The notes below the pieces were generated by a model, which did not search any database, was not told where the DNA came from, and saw nothing but the letters and a program-made list of their open reading frames with translations. A stretch of DNA of 64,000 nt from Chryseobacterium cupriresistens (lineage in GTDB: Bacteria > Bacteroidota > Bacteroidia > Flavobacteriales > Weeksellaceae): contig NZ_JBKKJT010000001.1 in NCBI RefSeq assembly GCF_046614675.1, positions 558,001-622,000 on the forward strand. Direction: 5' to 3'. The translations under genes were made by a program, and so were the position numbers. Positions 16,509 through 25,776 of the stretch are shown piece after piece; positions within the stretch are counted from its first letter, which is position 1, and each line of letters begins with the position of its first letter.

Positions 16509-17618
16509 ATGAATTTTGAACAGATCTATTCTCAAAACCCCGATTTCTCAAATCGCTATATTTCCCCTGAAAAATTATTTTCTTATCTACAGGCCAATCT
16601 CAGCGATTATATTCACGAGATCGGAACATCCTATTTAGATAAACCGATTTATCAGTTAAGTATCGGAACCGGAAACATTCAGGTATTGGCCTGGTCACAA
16701 ATGCACGGAAATGAATCTAATGCCACTCATGCTATGCTTGACCTTTTGGTAAGCCTTGATAAAGCTCCGGAAATGAAGGAGGACTTATTCAGTAAAATAA
16801 CACTTGATTTTATATTCATGCTGAATCCGGACGGATCCGAAAGATGGACCAGACTGAATGCTGCCGATATTGACCTGAACAGAGATTTTCATAACGAAGC
16901 AAGTAAGGAGATTAAATTCCTGAAAAAAGCAGCAGCTTCCAAAAAATATGATTATGCTTTAAATCTTCATGAGCAGAGAACCATTTTTACCACTGATGGT
17001 ATTCATCCTGCTACGCTTTCCTTTTTGGCTCCTTCGGAAAACGTAGAACGGACGGTTACCGAAAACAGAAAGAAATGTATGGCAGTCATTGGAAGTATAT
17101 ACAACCACTTAAAAGAAATGATCCCCAACCAGATCGGAAGATATTCTGATGAATTTTATCCGACTTCTACCGGAGATAACTTTATCAAAGCAGGGATGCC
17201 AACCATCTTATTTGAAGGCGGGCACTTTGTAGAAGATTATACCCGGACAGGAACAAGAAAATACTATACAATTGCTCTTTATTATGCTTTGAAAGCAATC
17301 AGTGAACTTAACTCTGATACTACAGGCTGGGAAACTTACCTTGAAATCCCTGAGAACCAGGAAACTCATTATGACTTGATTTACAGAAATGTAAAGCTGA
17401 ATACAGAGCATGAATGTATTCTTGATATTGCAGTTCAGTACAGGGAAATCAAAGAAGATGGGAAAAGTGACATCTCATTTATTCCTTTCGTAATGGAAGC
17501 CGGAGATGTGAAACAAAAAAAGGGCTGGCTGGAAATAGACTGTACCGGAAAGAAATTTATTTCTGCAACTAAATATCCCAAACTGGACGCAGTTGTGGAT
17601 TTTAAAATAGAAGATTAA
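16509..17618 (+). CDS. M14 family zinc carboxypeptidase-like protein
   Basis: A 369-residue metallopeptidase without an obvious signal peptide, so probably cytoplasmic. Zinc ligands are His66 and Glu69 in MHGNES and His154 in LNLHEQ. NPDG at 106-109 and DLNRDF at 122-127 (substrate-binding Arg125) are standard M14 motifs, and the catalytic Glu is Glu236 in ILFEGGHF. Relatives act as carboxypeptidases or amidases on peptides or modified amino acids; the substrate here is unknown. It lies across a 970 bp gap from a divergent regulator gene and shares motif copies with it. Confidence 0.87.
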   Translation: MNFEQIYSQNPDFSNRYISPEKLFSYLQANLSDYIHEIGTSYLDKPIYQLSIGTGNIQVLAWSQMHGNESNATHAMLDLLVSLDKAPEMKEDLFSKITLDFIFMLNPDGSERWTRLNAADIDLNRDFHNEASKEIKFLKKAAASKKYDYALNLHEQRTIFTTDGIHPATLSFLAPSENVERTVTENRKKCMAVIGSIYNHLKEMIPNQIGRYSDEFYPTSTGDNFIKAGMPTILFEGGHFVEDYTRTGTRKYYTIALYYALKAISELNSDTTGWETYLEIPENQETHYDLIYRNVKLNTEHECILDIAVQYREIKEDGKSDISFIPFVMEAGDVKQKKGWLEIDCTGKKFISATKYPKLDAVVDFKIED

Positions 17619-17641
17619 AAGACTTTAAATATCTCCCATAT

Positions 17642-17681
17642 AAAAAGTTTCGGCAGCCTGAAGGGCTGCCGAAACTTTTTA
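17642..17681. terminator. Bidirectional terminator between the M14 and DUF4920 genes
   Basis: Long perfect hairpin AAAAAGTTTCGGCAGCC/GGCTGCCGAAACTTTTT, with A and T runs on the two sides, so it can work in both directions. Confidence 0.9.
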
Positions 17682-17730
17682 TATAACTAATTTCCAAAAT
17701 TCAAATGGGCTATCCACTCAATTATAATGT

Positions 17731-17797
17731 TATTCAATAGGAATGGGCTTTAGCCCATTTACTTTAATGAATATTCATCCGGCTTTAGCCAAAACTT
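17731..17797. repeat. Dispersed repeat, GGGCTTTAGCCC family (copy 1)
   Basis: AGGAATGGGCTTTAGCCCATTT at 17739-17760, then a second half CCGGCTTTAGCCAAAACTT. The same two-part unit occurs at 22449-22516, and the first half at 56233-56266. It is a non-coding palindromic repeat of REP or MITE type. Confidence 0.8.
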
Positions 17798-17825
17798 AAT
17801 TTTAGAATGTCGATTCCTCTAAAGA

Positions 17826-18323
17826 TTAGTTAACCACTTTAATTCCATTCGCTACAAATCTGATTTCTTCTTTGGGCTGAGTGATAGCATCAATTTCAGA
17901 CTGAGGCTTTTTAGCATCTTCCGCGTAATGTTTCTGTTCATTTACAGAAGTTACTTTTCTTTCTGCGTTCCCCTCCAATACAACATTTTTCCCTTTTAAT
18001 GCGGTAGGTACAAAGAAAGCGTAATCTTTCATTTTTACAAAAAACTTAGAATTATCTTCTGTCTGGATCGTTAGCCAGCAGCCTTTTTTGTCACATACGT
18101 CTGTTACTTTTCCCTTAACGGAAACATTCTCAACTTTTTTGTTATCTTTTTTAAGCTGTTTATTCAATTTATCTGCGGTGATCGCTTTGGATTCAGCGGA
18201 TGAAGTTACCTGATCTCCGTAAGTATCACCTACCAACGCTTTTCCTTCCGGTGGTCCGGATTGAGCAAAAGCTAATGAAGAAGCTGTTAAAGCTGCACCC
18301 AATAATATTGCTTTAAATTTCAT
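17826..18323 (-). CDS. DUF4920 domain-containing secreted protein
   Basis: A 165-residue protein with a signal peptide (MKFKAILLGAALTASSLAFA, cleavage before QSGPPEGKA). The body has the OB-like features of DUF4920: VENVSVKGKVTDVC, then KKGCWLTI and FFVKMKDYAFFVP. The two cysteines (DVCDKKGCW) might bind a metal or form a disulfide. I chose the ATG at 18323; the longer frame starts with TTG six codons upstream and weakens the signal peptide. Periplasmic; function unknown. Confidence 0.85.
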   Translation of the reverse strand: MKFKAILLGAALTASSLAFAQSGPPEGKALVGDTYGDQVTSSAESKAITADKLNKQLKKDNKKVENVSVKGKVTDVCDKKGCWLTIQTEDNSKFFVKMKDYAFFVPTALKGKNVVLEGNAERKVTSVNEQKHYAEDAKKPQSEIDAITQPKEEIRFVANGIKVVN

Positions 18324-18417
18324 GTTTAATATTTTTCTCAAAAATACTAATTAAAATTGAATCATAAAGGAATAAAAAATAACAAAAAACAGGTATTTCA
18401 ATGAATTTTCAACAAAT

Positions 18418-18449
18418 TTGAAAATCAAAGACAGATTTGATTATATTTG
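18418..18449 (+). promoter_or_regulatory. Promoter of the APC permease gene
   Basis: TTG at 18418-18420, a 21 bp spacer and TATATTTG at 18442-18449, 16 bp before the ATG at 18466. Confidence 0.8.
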
Positions 18450-18465
18450 ACCTCTATACTTGACT

Positions 18466-19878
18466 ATGGAAAAAAAACTGAAACTATGGGATGCCATCAT
18501 GCTTGTGATGGGATCGATGATCGGAAGCGGGATCTTTATTGTAAGTGCTGACATGATGCGAAACCTGGGATCCGGGTTTTGGTTGATTATCGTATGGGTA
18601 ATTACAGGAGTGATGACAGTAGCTGCAGCCATAAGCTATGGAGAACTGTCTGCACTGTTTCCGAAGGCCGGAGGGCAATATACTTACCTGAAAGAGATTT
18701 TCGGAAAAAAAATGGGATTTCTTTACGGATGGGGATTGTTTACGGTGATACAAACCGGAACTATTGCTGCGGTGGCAATGGCTTTTGGGAAATTTACCGC
18801 TTATCTGATTCCGTCATTAAACGATGCTGCTCCTATTTTCCAGAGTGGTGAATTTAAAATAACCTGGATACAGATTCTTGCCATTGCTGTCATTATTTTG
18901 CTCACCTATATCAATACCAGAGGTGTAGAAAGCGGAAAAATCCTTCAGAATATCTTTACCGGTTCCAAAATTATTGCATTACTTGGGCTGATTGCGGCCG
19001 GTTTTATTTTAGTAGACATTTCTCATTTAGCAGAAAACTTTAGCTGGGGAACAGATTCTTTCAATAACCTTAAAAAAGATTTGAGCGGGAATTTCCTTAA
19101 AGAAGGCTGGGAACCGATTGGAGGAATGACTCTTCTAGGCGGAATTGCTGCTGCCATGGTAGGCTCTGTCTTCAGCTCTGTGGCCTGGGAAAGTGTAACA
19201 TTTGTTTCCGGTGAAATTGAAAACCCTAAAAAGAATGTAGTGAAATCAATGATTTACGGGACTTCTGCTGTAATGATCCTTTATATCGCGGTAAACTATG
19301 TCTACTTAAATGCTCTGGACAGAGACGGAATTGCATTTGCTGCTAATGACAGAGTAGCGGTAGCGGCATCCCAGAATATATTTGGAAGTGCAGGAACTAT
19401 CATCATTGCCTTATTGGTCATGATTTCTACATTTGGATGTAACAACGGACTGATTCTGGCAGGAGCAAGAGTTTTCCAGACGATGGCCAAAGACGGCATG
19501 TTCTTTAAGTCAGCCGTAAAAAATAATAAAAATGAAGTTCCTGAAAATGCATTGTGGATGCAGGGAGTCTGGGCTTCCATTTTGTGTCTGAGCGGGCAGT
19601 ATGGAAATTTGCTGGATATGATCTCTTTCGTAATCGTTCTTTTCTATATGATTACGGTTTTTGGAGTTATTTATTTAAGAATCAAACAGCCGCAGCTGGA
19701 AAGACCTTATAAAACATGGCTTTATCCTGTAACGCCGGTTATTTATCTTGTCATAGGAACATGTTTCTGTATCCTCTTGCTTATTTACAAGCAGCAATAT
19801 ACATGGCCTGGTTTTGTTTTGGTATTGCTGGGACTTCCTGTGTACTATTTTATCAACAGAAAAAAAGCAAATACTTAA
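18466..19878 (+). CDS. APC family amino acid permease
   Basis: A 470-residue inner-membrane transporter with about 12 membrane segments. The first helix has the family motif GSMIGSGIF (residues 16-24), where the unwound glycines bind the substrate amine, and the following loop FPKAGGQYTYLKEIFG is the conserved APC stretch. AWESVTFVSGEIENPKKN and ARVFQTMAKDG are also typical of amino acid permeases. The substrate is unknown. The start is the ATG at 18466, not the TTG at 18460; the promoter spacing supports this. Confidence 0.9.
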   Translation: MEKKLKLWDAIMLVMGSMIGSGIFIVSADMMRNLGSGFWLIIVWVITGVMTVAAAISYGELSALFPKAGGQYTYLKEIFGKKMGFLYGWGLFTVIQTGTIAAVAMAFGKFTAYLIPSLNDAAPIFQSGEFKITWIQILAIAVIILLTYINTRGVESGKILQNIFTGSKIIALLGLIAAGFILVDISHLAENFSWGTDSFNNLKKDLSGNFLKEGWEPIGGMTLLGGIAAAMVGSVFSSVAWESVTFVSGEIENPKKNVVKSMIYGTSAVMILYIAVNYVYLNALDRDGIAFAANDRVAVAASQNIFGSAGTIIIALLVMISTFGCNNGLILAGARVFQTMAKDGMFFKSAVKNNKNEVPENALWMQGVWASILCLSGQYGNLLDMISFVIVLFYMITVFGVIYLRIKQPQLERPYKTWLYPVTPVIYLVIGTCFCILLLIYKQQYTWPGFVLVLLGLPVYYFINRKKANT

Positions 19879-19902
19879 AATAAAACAAAAATATAACAGA
19901 TT

Positions 19903-19939
19903 AAAGGGCTTTCAATTCAGTTTGAAGGCCCTTGTTTTT
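19903..19939 (+). terminator. Terminator of the APC permease gene
   Basis: Hairpin AAGGGCTTTCAA/TTTGAAGGCCCTT followed by GTTTTTG. Confidence 0.75.
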
Positions 19940-20035
19940 GAATAATATTTTAAAGTATATCATTATTATTTGTCGAAAATGTGTAATTTGGTATTTCGTT
20001 TTTAGAACAGGACCATGAAGTAAAAACAATAAGTT

Positions 20036-20476
20036 ATGGATACACCAAATTACAGAATGCCTTTCGTACCCTCTACTTTAATGACCGAAGGCGGAAGTAT
20101 CGATACCTGCGATATGGGCGAAAGTATTGCCCACAATATTATGCTGCTGATCACCACCAAAAAAGGGGAGAACAGATATGATGAAAACTATGGAAATGAT
20201 GTCTGGAACCTTGAATTCGATAATGGAGTTACAAGTGCCATCTGGGAAAGCGTTTTTATCAAAAGCTTAAGAAGACAGATTCAGGAATATGAACCAAGAA
20301 TCGTAAACCCGCAGATCGATGCTCACATACAATTTGTAGAGCACAGCTACGATACTAAAGAACACACCGAAATTAAAAAGAAAGTAAGAATTGCCATCAA
20401 TGCAAAAATGGAAGAAACAGGAGAACGGTTCAGTTTCTCAACAGAGCTGTTTCTAAGCCCGATGTCTATTGATTAA
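20036..20476 (+). CDS. tssE: Type VI secretion system baseplate protein TssE (GPW/gp25-like)
   Basis: A 146-residue gp25-like protein. The region IMLLITTKKGENRYDENYG and the later SLRRQIQEYEPRI, followed by a beta-rich C-terminal half, are the GPW_gp25 fold of T6SS TssE and phage T4 gp25. The protein forms part of the baseplate wedge that starts sheath assembly. It is followed 24 bp downstream by tssF, a baseplate partner. No sheath (tssBC), hcp, clpV or membrane-complex gene is in the window, so the rest of the apparatus must be elsewhere or absent. Confidence 0.85.
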   Translation: MDTPNYRMPFVPSTLMTEGGSIDTCDMGESIAHNIMLLITTKKGENRYDENYGNDVWNLEFDNGVTSAIWESVFIKSLRRQIQEYEPRIVNPQIDAHIQFVEHSYDTKEHTEIKKKVRIAINAKMEETGERFSFSTELFLSPMSID

Positions 20477-20500
20477 TATTTTTAACAGCGAAAGAAAATT

Positions 20501-22384
20501 ATGAATTTAGATCAGAATATTTATTCCAAAGAATCTGTAAAAGCAAGAATGCTGCAGAATGCAACTAAAGTATGGGGATTAAGGAGCCCACAGTCTTTAG
20601 ATCCTTTTGTAAAACTGCTGATAGACGCATTCAGTACAGAGGTTTTCAAAGCGAATAATGAAATACAGACGGTGAATGCCCGTATATTGGAAAAACTAGC
20701 AAAACTGCTTACACCGTCCATTTATACCCATCCTATTCCGGCTCATTCCGTAGCTTTTACACAGCCTTATGAGTCTTCTGAAATTTTATTGGAACACACG
20801 GAATTCTTTTTCCGTAAACAGATGACTTCCACGGTGAAATCGGAATCGGACAAACAGCTGAACATTCCTTTTACTCCGGTGGGAAATGTAAGAATCAATA
20901 AAGTTCACACTTCAATCATGTTTGTAGGAAATACCTGCTACAGCATCGATGACAGATTCAACAAAATTCCTATTGCAAGATTTCAGGGAAGACCTGAAGA
21001 TTACAGAAAAATCACAATAGGGGTAGATGTAAGCAAATATGTAAGTGAAAACTTTCCCAAATACCTGAGCATATTCTGCTCCAATCCTGCTTTCGAGCAC
21101 CTTGATTTCGTATATAAATTATTACCGTATATTACGGTTTCAAGCAATGGTAACCCTCTGTTTGTAAGAGAAGGATTAAGTTATCTTACAGAAAGTCAGA
21201 ATGACGGTTATGAACAGATGTTCAAAGAGCAATCCATCAGAAATAAGGTGATTGAAGATATTAAAAGTATCTATCGTCATAAATTTATTGAAGTAACAGG
21301 AATCTCTCAAAGTCTGTTCTCAGAACCGGGACAGCTTCCACAGAACCTTGATTTCCTGGCTGGAAAAGAAGAATTTACTAAATTTCTGGATAATAAAAGC
21401 TACCTGTGGCTAACATTTGAGTTTCCTCCTCAGTTTTCAGCGGAGATTCTTGACAATTTCTCATTTGTACTCAATGCTTTTCCAATCTATAACAGAGGCT
21501 GGAAAAAAACAGAATACAGCCTTGATATCATGGGGAATAATATCCCTTTGGTAACAGACGAAGGCGAGCATTTCCTTTATGTGGATGAGGTACAGGATGG
21601 TGACGGCAGAAGATATACCGAAATTCCTTTCACTCCGGCCGATGATCTTAAAAAAGGATTATATACTGTAAGAAAAGGTGGAATGGAACGTTTTACCAGC
21701 CGAAATGCAGTAGATATGATTGCCAATGTTCTGGAACTGACAAGAGATGAAATTGCTGCATTTTCCCTTTTGAACAGAGATAATGTAAAAGGAGTCTTAA
21801 GTGAAATGTCTGACAAAATGAAATCCATGGTGCAGAAAGTAAACAATGCCAAAAGAAATATCAGACAGGAGCTGAATTACGTGATCATGGAACCGGTAGA
21901 AAAAACCGATCATACCTACGCTTCTTTTTGGATTACACACTGTACGCTGGCCAATCATATGCGTCCGGGAACTGAACTTTCCAACCAGCTGAAATCTCAG
22001 ACTGTGGTACTGCTTACCGAAACATTGGGAGGGGCCGAAGAACAAAAAGGAACGGATAGTATTCAGGCTTATAAATATGCATTAACAACCAGAGATAAGA
22101 TCATTTCTTTGGAAGACGTTAAAAACTACTGTCGTATGATTCTGAAAGATGAAGTAAGAGAAGTAAGGGTAAGAAGAGGAACGATGATCAGCAACAAGCC
22201 AAAAGAAGGATTTGTAAGAACGGTTGAGGTAGAGATTATTCCTCAGAACTATTCTTTCTACGGAAGAGCCTATTGGGAAAATATGGCCAATATTATAAGG
22301 AATCAGATTATTGCCAAAGCTATTGATGGAATTGAATATATTGTAAGAATCACCAATGAAGATGTTGACTTCCAGGATATGTAA
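20501..22384 (+). CDS. tssF: Type VI secretion system baseplate protein TssF
   Basis: A 627-residue baseplate wedge protein of the Bacteroidota-type (subtype iii) T6SS. The N-terminus resembles TssF: RSPQSLDPFVKLLIDAFSTE, then ILEKLAKLLTPS. The central part has LWLTFEFPPQFSAEIL and LNAFPIYNRGWK, which match the family, and the C-terminus has the IISLEDVKNYCRMIL region. It should assemble with TssE and TssG/TssK around the spike. Both genes lie between a permease and uvrA with their own terminator, so this is a two-gene unit. Confidence 0.85.
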   Translation: MNLDQNIYSKESVKARMLQNATKVWGLRSPQSLDPFVKLLIDAFSTEVFKANNEIQTVNARILEKLAKLLTPSIYTHPIPAHSVAFTQPYESSEILLEHTEFFFRKQMTSTVKSESDKQLNIPFTPVGNVRINKVHTSIMFVGNTCYSIDDRFNKIPIARFQGRPEDYRKITIGVDVSKYVSENFPKYLSIFCSNPAFEHLDFVYKLLPYITVSSNGNPLFVREGLSYLTESQNDGYEQMFKEQSIRNKVIEDIKSIYRHKFIEVTGISQSLFSEPGQLPQNLDFLAGKEEFTKFLDNKSYLWLTFEFPPQFSAEILDNFSFVLNAFPIYNRGWKKTEYSLDIMGNNIPLVTDEGEHFLYVDEVQDGDGRRYTEIPFTPADDLKKGLYTVRKGGMERFTSRNAVDMIANVLELTRDEIAAFSLLNRDNVKGVLSEMSDKMKSMVQKVNNAKRNIRQELNYVIMEPVEKTDHTYASFWITHCTLANHMRPGTELSNQLKSQTVVLLTETLGGAEEQKGTDSIQAYKYALTTRDKIISLEDVKNYCRMILKDEVREVRVRRGTMISNKPKEGFVRTVEVEIIPQNYSFYGRAYWENMANIIRNQIIAKAIDGIEYIVRITNEDVDFQDM

Positions 22385-22415
22385 TTTCTTCAATACCCAA
22401 TTAGTTTAAAATATA

Positions 22416-22443
22416 AAATGCCGTATCAATTGCGGCATTTTTG
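22416..22443 (+). terminator. Terminator of the tssEF pair
   Basis: Hairpin AAATGCCG/GCGGCATTT with an 8 bp loop and a short T run. Confidence 0.75.
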
Positions 22444-22448
22444 AATGA

Positions 22449-22516
22449 TATCAATAGGAATGGGCTTTAGCCCGTTTTTTTATCAATGAGCTTTCCATTG
22501 GCTTCAGCCAAAACTT
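22449..22516. repeat. Dispersed repeat, GGGCTTTAGCCC family (copy 2)
   Basis: TCAATAGGAATGGGCTTTAG continues to CCCGTTTTTTT, followed by TTGGCTTCAGCCAAAACTT. Both halves match copy 1 (17731-17797). The first half also forms a hairpin with a T run and could act as a terminator. Confidence 0.8.
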
Positions 22517-22631
22517 ATAAAATCTCTCCGGAAAAATTCAATAACATTTGGTTCAAAGCATTAACAAAACCTAAGAATTTTTTATGAAACTTTTATCCCT
22601 TTTATATTCAAAAAAAGTCTATAAAATTTCG

Positions 22632-22639
22632 TATTTTTG
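22632..22639 (+). promoter_or_regulatory. -7 element of uvrA
   Basis: TATTTTTG, matching TAnnTTTG, 34 bp before the ATG. Confidence 0.55.
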
Positions 22640-22673
22640 CACGTTGTGATTTTCAGGCAAATCACCCCAAATT

Positions 22674-25505
22674 ATGAGTAAATCAACAGAATATATAGAA
22701 GTTTACGGAGCCCGTGAACACAATCTTAAAAATATTAACGTAAAAATTCCGCGCAACGAATTGGTCGTGATTACCGGCCTTTCCGGAAGTGGAAAATCGT
22801 CGTTGGCTTTTGATACTATTTTTGCAGAAGGTCAGCGTCGTTATATTGAAACTTTTTCTGCTTATGCACGCCAATTTCTGGGCGGATTGGAGCGTCCTGA
22901 TGTAGATAAAATCGAAGGACTTTCTCCGGTTATTGCCATTGAGCAGAAAACAACCAATAAAAACCCACGTTCTACCGTAGGAACGGTTACCGAACTGTAC
23001 GACTTTCTGCGTCTATTGTATGCCAGAGTTTCAGATGCTTATTCTTTGTCTACAGGACAGAAACTGGTGAGCTATACCGAAGATCAGATCCTTGAAACCA
23101 TCAAAGAAAATTATAAAAAGGAGAAAATCATGCTTTTGGCGCCCGTGGTGCGTTCCAGAAAAGGGCATTATCATGAACTCTTTGTTCAGATGGCTAAAAA
23201 AGGTTACGGGCAGGCAAGAATTGATGGTGAGCTGCAGGATATTGAATATGATTTAAAACTTGACCGTTATAAAACCCATGATATCGACATTGTGATCGAT
23301 CGTTGGATTATCGGGGAGAATGCTTCGGAAAGCAGAATGGAAAAATCATTGCGTACTGCAATGGAAATGGGGGAAGGAATTATCGGAATTCAGAAACTGG
23401 GAAGCACAGATATTGAATATTTTTCCAAAAATCTGATGGATGCGGAAACAGGACACTCTCTGGCGCTGCCTGAACCCAATACATTCTCATTCAACTCTCC
23501 AAAAGGAAGCTGCCCGAATTGTAAAGGTCTGGGAACCATTAAAAAAATCAATACCGATTACTTTATAGACAATCCGAAACTATCCATCAATCAGGGAGGA
23601 TTATTGCCGTTGGAAGATATCAAGTCCAACAAATGGATCCTGTCACAGATCAAAAACATTCTTGAGATCTTTGGATTAGGATTAACAACGCCATTGCAGG
23701 ATATTCCGGAAGAAGCACTGGATTATATCTACAACGGATGTCACAAAGAATTCAATAAAGACCTGAAATACGCAGGAATTACCAAGAAAATAAAAATAGG
23801 TTTCGATGGTCTGATCGCTTTCATGGAGGAGATTATTGATGATAGAGATTCCTATGAAGCTGTTTTATTGGAAAGACATTTCACTACAGAAGAAATATGT
23901 CCTGAATGTCACGGAACCCGTCTTCAGCCTTCAAGCTTAAGTTTTAAAATTGATGGAAAGAACATTGCAGAGGTCAATGCTTTAAGCTTAGCGGATTTAA
24001 AAGACTGGCTGGCTGATGTTAAAGATAAATTCTCAGAAAAGAATAAAATCATTGCTCACGAGATCTTAAAAGAAATTGAAACCAGGCTTCAGTTTTTGCT
24101 GGATGTAGGATTGGATTATTTAAGTCTGAGCAGAAGTTCAAAAACACTTTCCGGAGGAGAATCACAGAGAATCCGCCTGGCAACACAGATCGGATCTCAA
24201 TTGGTGAATGTTTTATATATCCTTGATGAACCAAGTATCGGGCTTCACCAGAGAGATAATGAAAGACTGATCCATTCTCTGAAAAACCTGAGAGATATCG
24301 GAAACTCCGTATTGGTAGTAGAACATGATAAAGACATGATTCTTGAAGCTGATGAGGTGCTGGATATTGGTCCCAGAGCAGGAAAATTCGGTGGAGAGAT
24401 TCTTTGGCAGGGAAAACCAAAAGATCTTTTGAAAGCTGATACCATCACGGCGCAGTATATTAATGGAAAAAGAAAAATAGAAATTCCGGCAGAAAGAAGA
24501 GCTGGAAGCGGTAAAAATATTGTTTTAAAAGGCGCTACAGGGAACAATCTTAAAAACGTAACCCTGGATATTCCTCTTGGAAAACTGGTTGTAGTAACCG
24601 GAATTTCAGGTAGCGGAAAATCTTCTCTGATTAACGGAACATTATATCCGATCCTTAACAAGCACTTCTACAGAGCGGTTCAGGAACCGTTACCTTACAA
24701 GAAAATTGAAGGGTTAGAGAATATTGATAAAATTGTAGACGTAGACCAGACACCAATTGGAAGAACGCCACGTTCGAATCCTGCAACCTATACCGGAATG
24801 TTTACCGATATCAGAAACCTTTTTGCAGAGCTGCCGGAAAGTAAAATCCGTGGATATAAACCGGGAAGATTCTCTTTCAACGTGAAAGGCGGAAGATGCG
24901 AAACCTGTCAGGGTGGAGGATTGAAAGTGATTGAAATGAACTTCCTTCCGGATGTATACGTACACTGCGAAACCTGCAACGGAAAACGTTTCAACAGAGA
25001 AACCTTAGAAGTTCGTTACAAAGGAAAATCAATCTCTGACGTATTGGATATGACGATTGATGAAGCGGTAGATTTCTTCCAGCCGATTCCTAAGATTTTT
25101 GCAAAAGTAAAAACATTACAGGATGTAGGTTTAGGGTATATTACCCTTGGACAGCAGTCGACAACCCTTTCAGGAGGTGAAGCACAACGTATCAAGTTAG
25201 CAACTGAATTAGCAAAAAGACAAACCGGAAATACCCTTTATATTCTTGATGAACCAACTACAGGACTTCATTTTGAAGACGTAAAAATCCTGATGGATGC
25301 CATCAACCAATTGGTAGAACTTGGAAACTCATTCATCATCATCGAACATAATATGGACGTCATCAAATTAGCAGACCATATTATTGACGTAGGACCAGAA
25401 GGAGGAAAACATGGCGGACAGATCGTTGCACAGGGAACTCCTGAAGAAATTGTAAAGTCTAAGAAGAGCTTGACTGGAAAGTTCCTGAAGAGGGAACTGG
25501 AGTAA
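22674..25505 (+). CDS. uvrA: Excinuclease ABC subunit UvrA
   Basis: A 943-residue UvrA, the damage-sensing ATPase of nucleotide excision repair. It has two ABC ATPase modules: Walker A GLSGSGKSS at 35-43 and GISGSGKSS at 643-651, with the signatures LSGGESQR and LSGGEAQR. The zinc-binding cysteine pairs are C280/C283 with C409/C412 in the first module, and C742/C745 with C765/C768 in the second. Length and order are normal, so it is intact. It is transcribed alone, downstream of copy 2 of the dispersed repeat. Confidence 0.97.
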   Translation: MSKSTEYIEVYGAREHNLKNINVKIPRNELVVITGLSGSGKSSLAFDTIFAEGQRRYIETFSAYARQFLGGLERPDVDKIEGLSPVIAIEQKTTNKNPRSTVGTVTELYDFLRLLYARVSDAYSLSTGQKLVSYTEDQILETIKENYKKEKIMLLAPVVRSRKGHYHELFVQMAKKGYGQARIDGELQDIEYDLKLDRYKTHDIDIVIDRWIIGENASESRMEKSLRTAMEMGEGIIGIQKLGSTDIEYFSKNLMDAETGHSLALPEPNTFSFNSPKGSCPNCKGLGTIKKINTDYFIDNPKLSINQGGLLPLEDIKSNKWILSQIKNILEIFGLGLTTPLQDIPEEALDYIYNGCHKEFNKDLKYAGITKKIKIGFDGLIAFMEEIIDDRDSYEAVLLERHFTTEEICPECHGTRLQPSSLSFKIDGKNIAEVNALSLADLKDWLADVKDKFSEKNKIIAHEILKEIETRLQFLLDVGLDYLSLSRSSKTLSGGESQRIRLATQIGSQLVNVLYILDEPSIGLHQRDNERLIHSLKNLRDIGNSVLVVEHDKDMILEADEVLDIGPRAGKFGGEILWQGKPKDLLKADTITAQYINGKRKIEIPAERRAGSGKNIVLKGATGNNLKNVTLDIPLGKLVVVTGISGSGKSSLINGTLYPILNKHFYRAVQEPLPYKKIEGLENIDKIVDVDQTPIGRTPRSNPATYTGMFTDIRNLFAELPESKIRGYKPGRFSFNVKGGRCETCQGGGLKVIEMNFLPDVYVHCETCNGKRFNRETLEVRYKGKSISDVLDMTIDEAVDFFQPIPKIFAKVKTLQDVGLGYITLGQQSTTLSGGEAQRIKLATELAKRQTGNTLYILDEPTTGLHFEDVKILMDAINQLVELGNSFIIIEHNMDVIKLADHIIDVGPEGGKHGGQIVAQGTPEEIVKSKKSLTGKFLKRELE

Positions 25506-25556
25506 GTATTCATAAAATTTATAGAGCATTTTTAAAATAAGAAAATCGAGATAATA

Positions 25557-25592
25557 ATTGGCTAAACTCATAAGGTTTAGCCTTTTTTATGC
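25557..25592 (+). terminator. Terminator of uvrA
   Basis: Hairpin TTGGCTAAACT/AGGTTTAGCC followed by TTTTTTATG. Confidence 0.75.
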
Positions 25593-25668
25593 TTAAAATA
25601 CCTTTCCAATATTAAATTTTCAATTATTTTTAAAATTTATTAAACTGATAATCAATTAATTAATCTTT

Positions 25669-25690
25669 AATGTTAACTCAATGTTAACTC
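25669..25690. repeat. Two tandem copies of an 11-bp unit
   Basis: AATGTTAACTC at 25669-25679 and again at 25680-25690, followed by a partial third copy AATGTAAA. It lies 30 bp upstream of the -7 element of the following gene and could be a regulator site. Confidence 0.55.
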
Positions 25691-25719
25691 AATGTAAAAT
25701 TAATATGAATTATTTTTAA

Positions 25720-25727
25720 TAACTTTG
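25720..25727 (+). promoter_or_regulatory. -7 element of the small TonB-C-like gene
   Basis: TAACTTTG, matching TAnnTTTG, 49 bp before the ATG at 25777. No clear -33 TTG. Confidence 0.5.
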
Positions 25728-25776
25728 GTTAAGAGATACAAAAATAAGTTAGTATAATATTTAAAACCAGTTAGTT

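Noticed and set aside
24245..24661. 138-codon minus-strand frame inside uvrA
   Set aside because: Mirrors the conserved ABC ATPase codons; no sign of independent selection.
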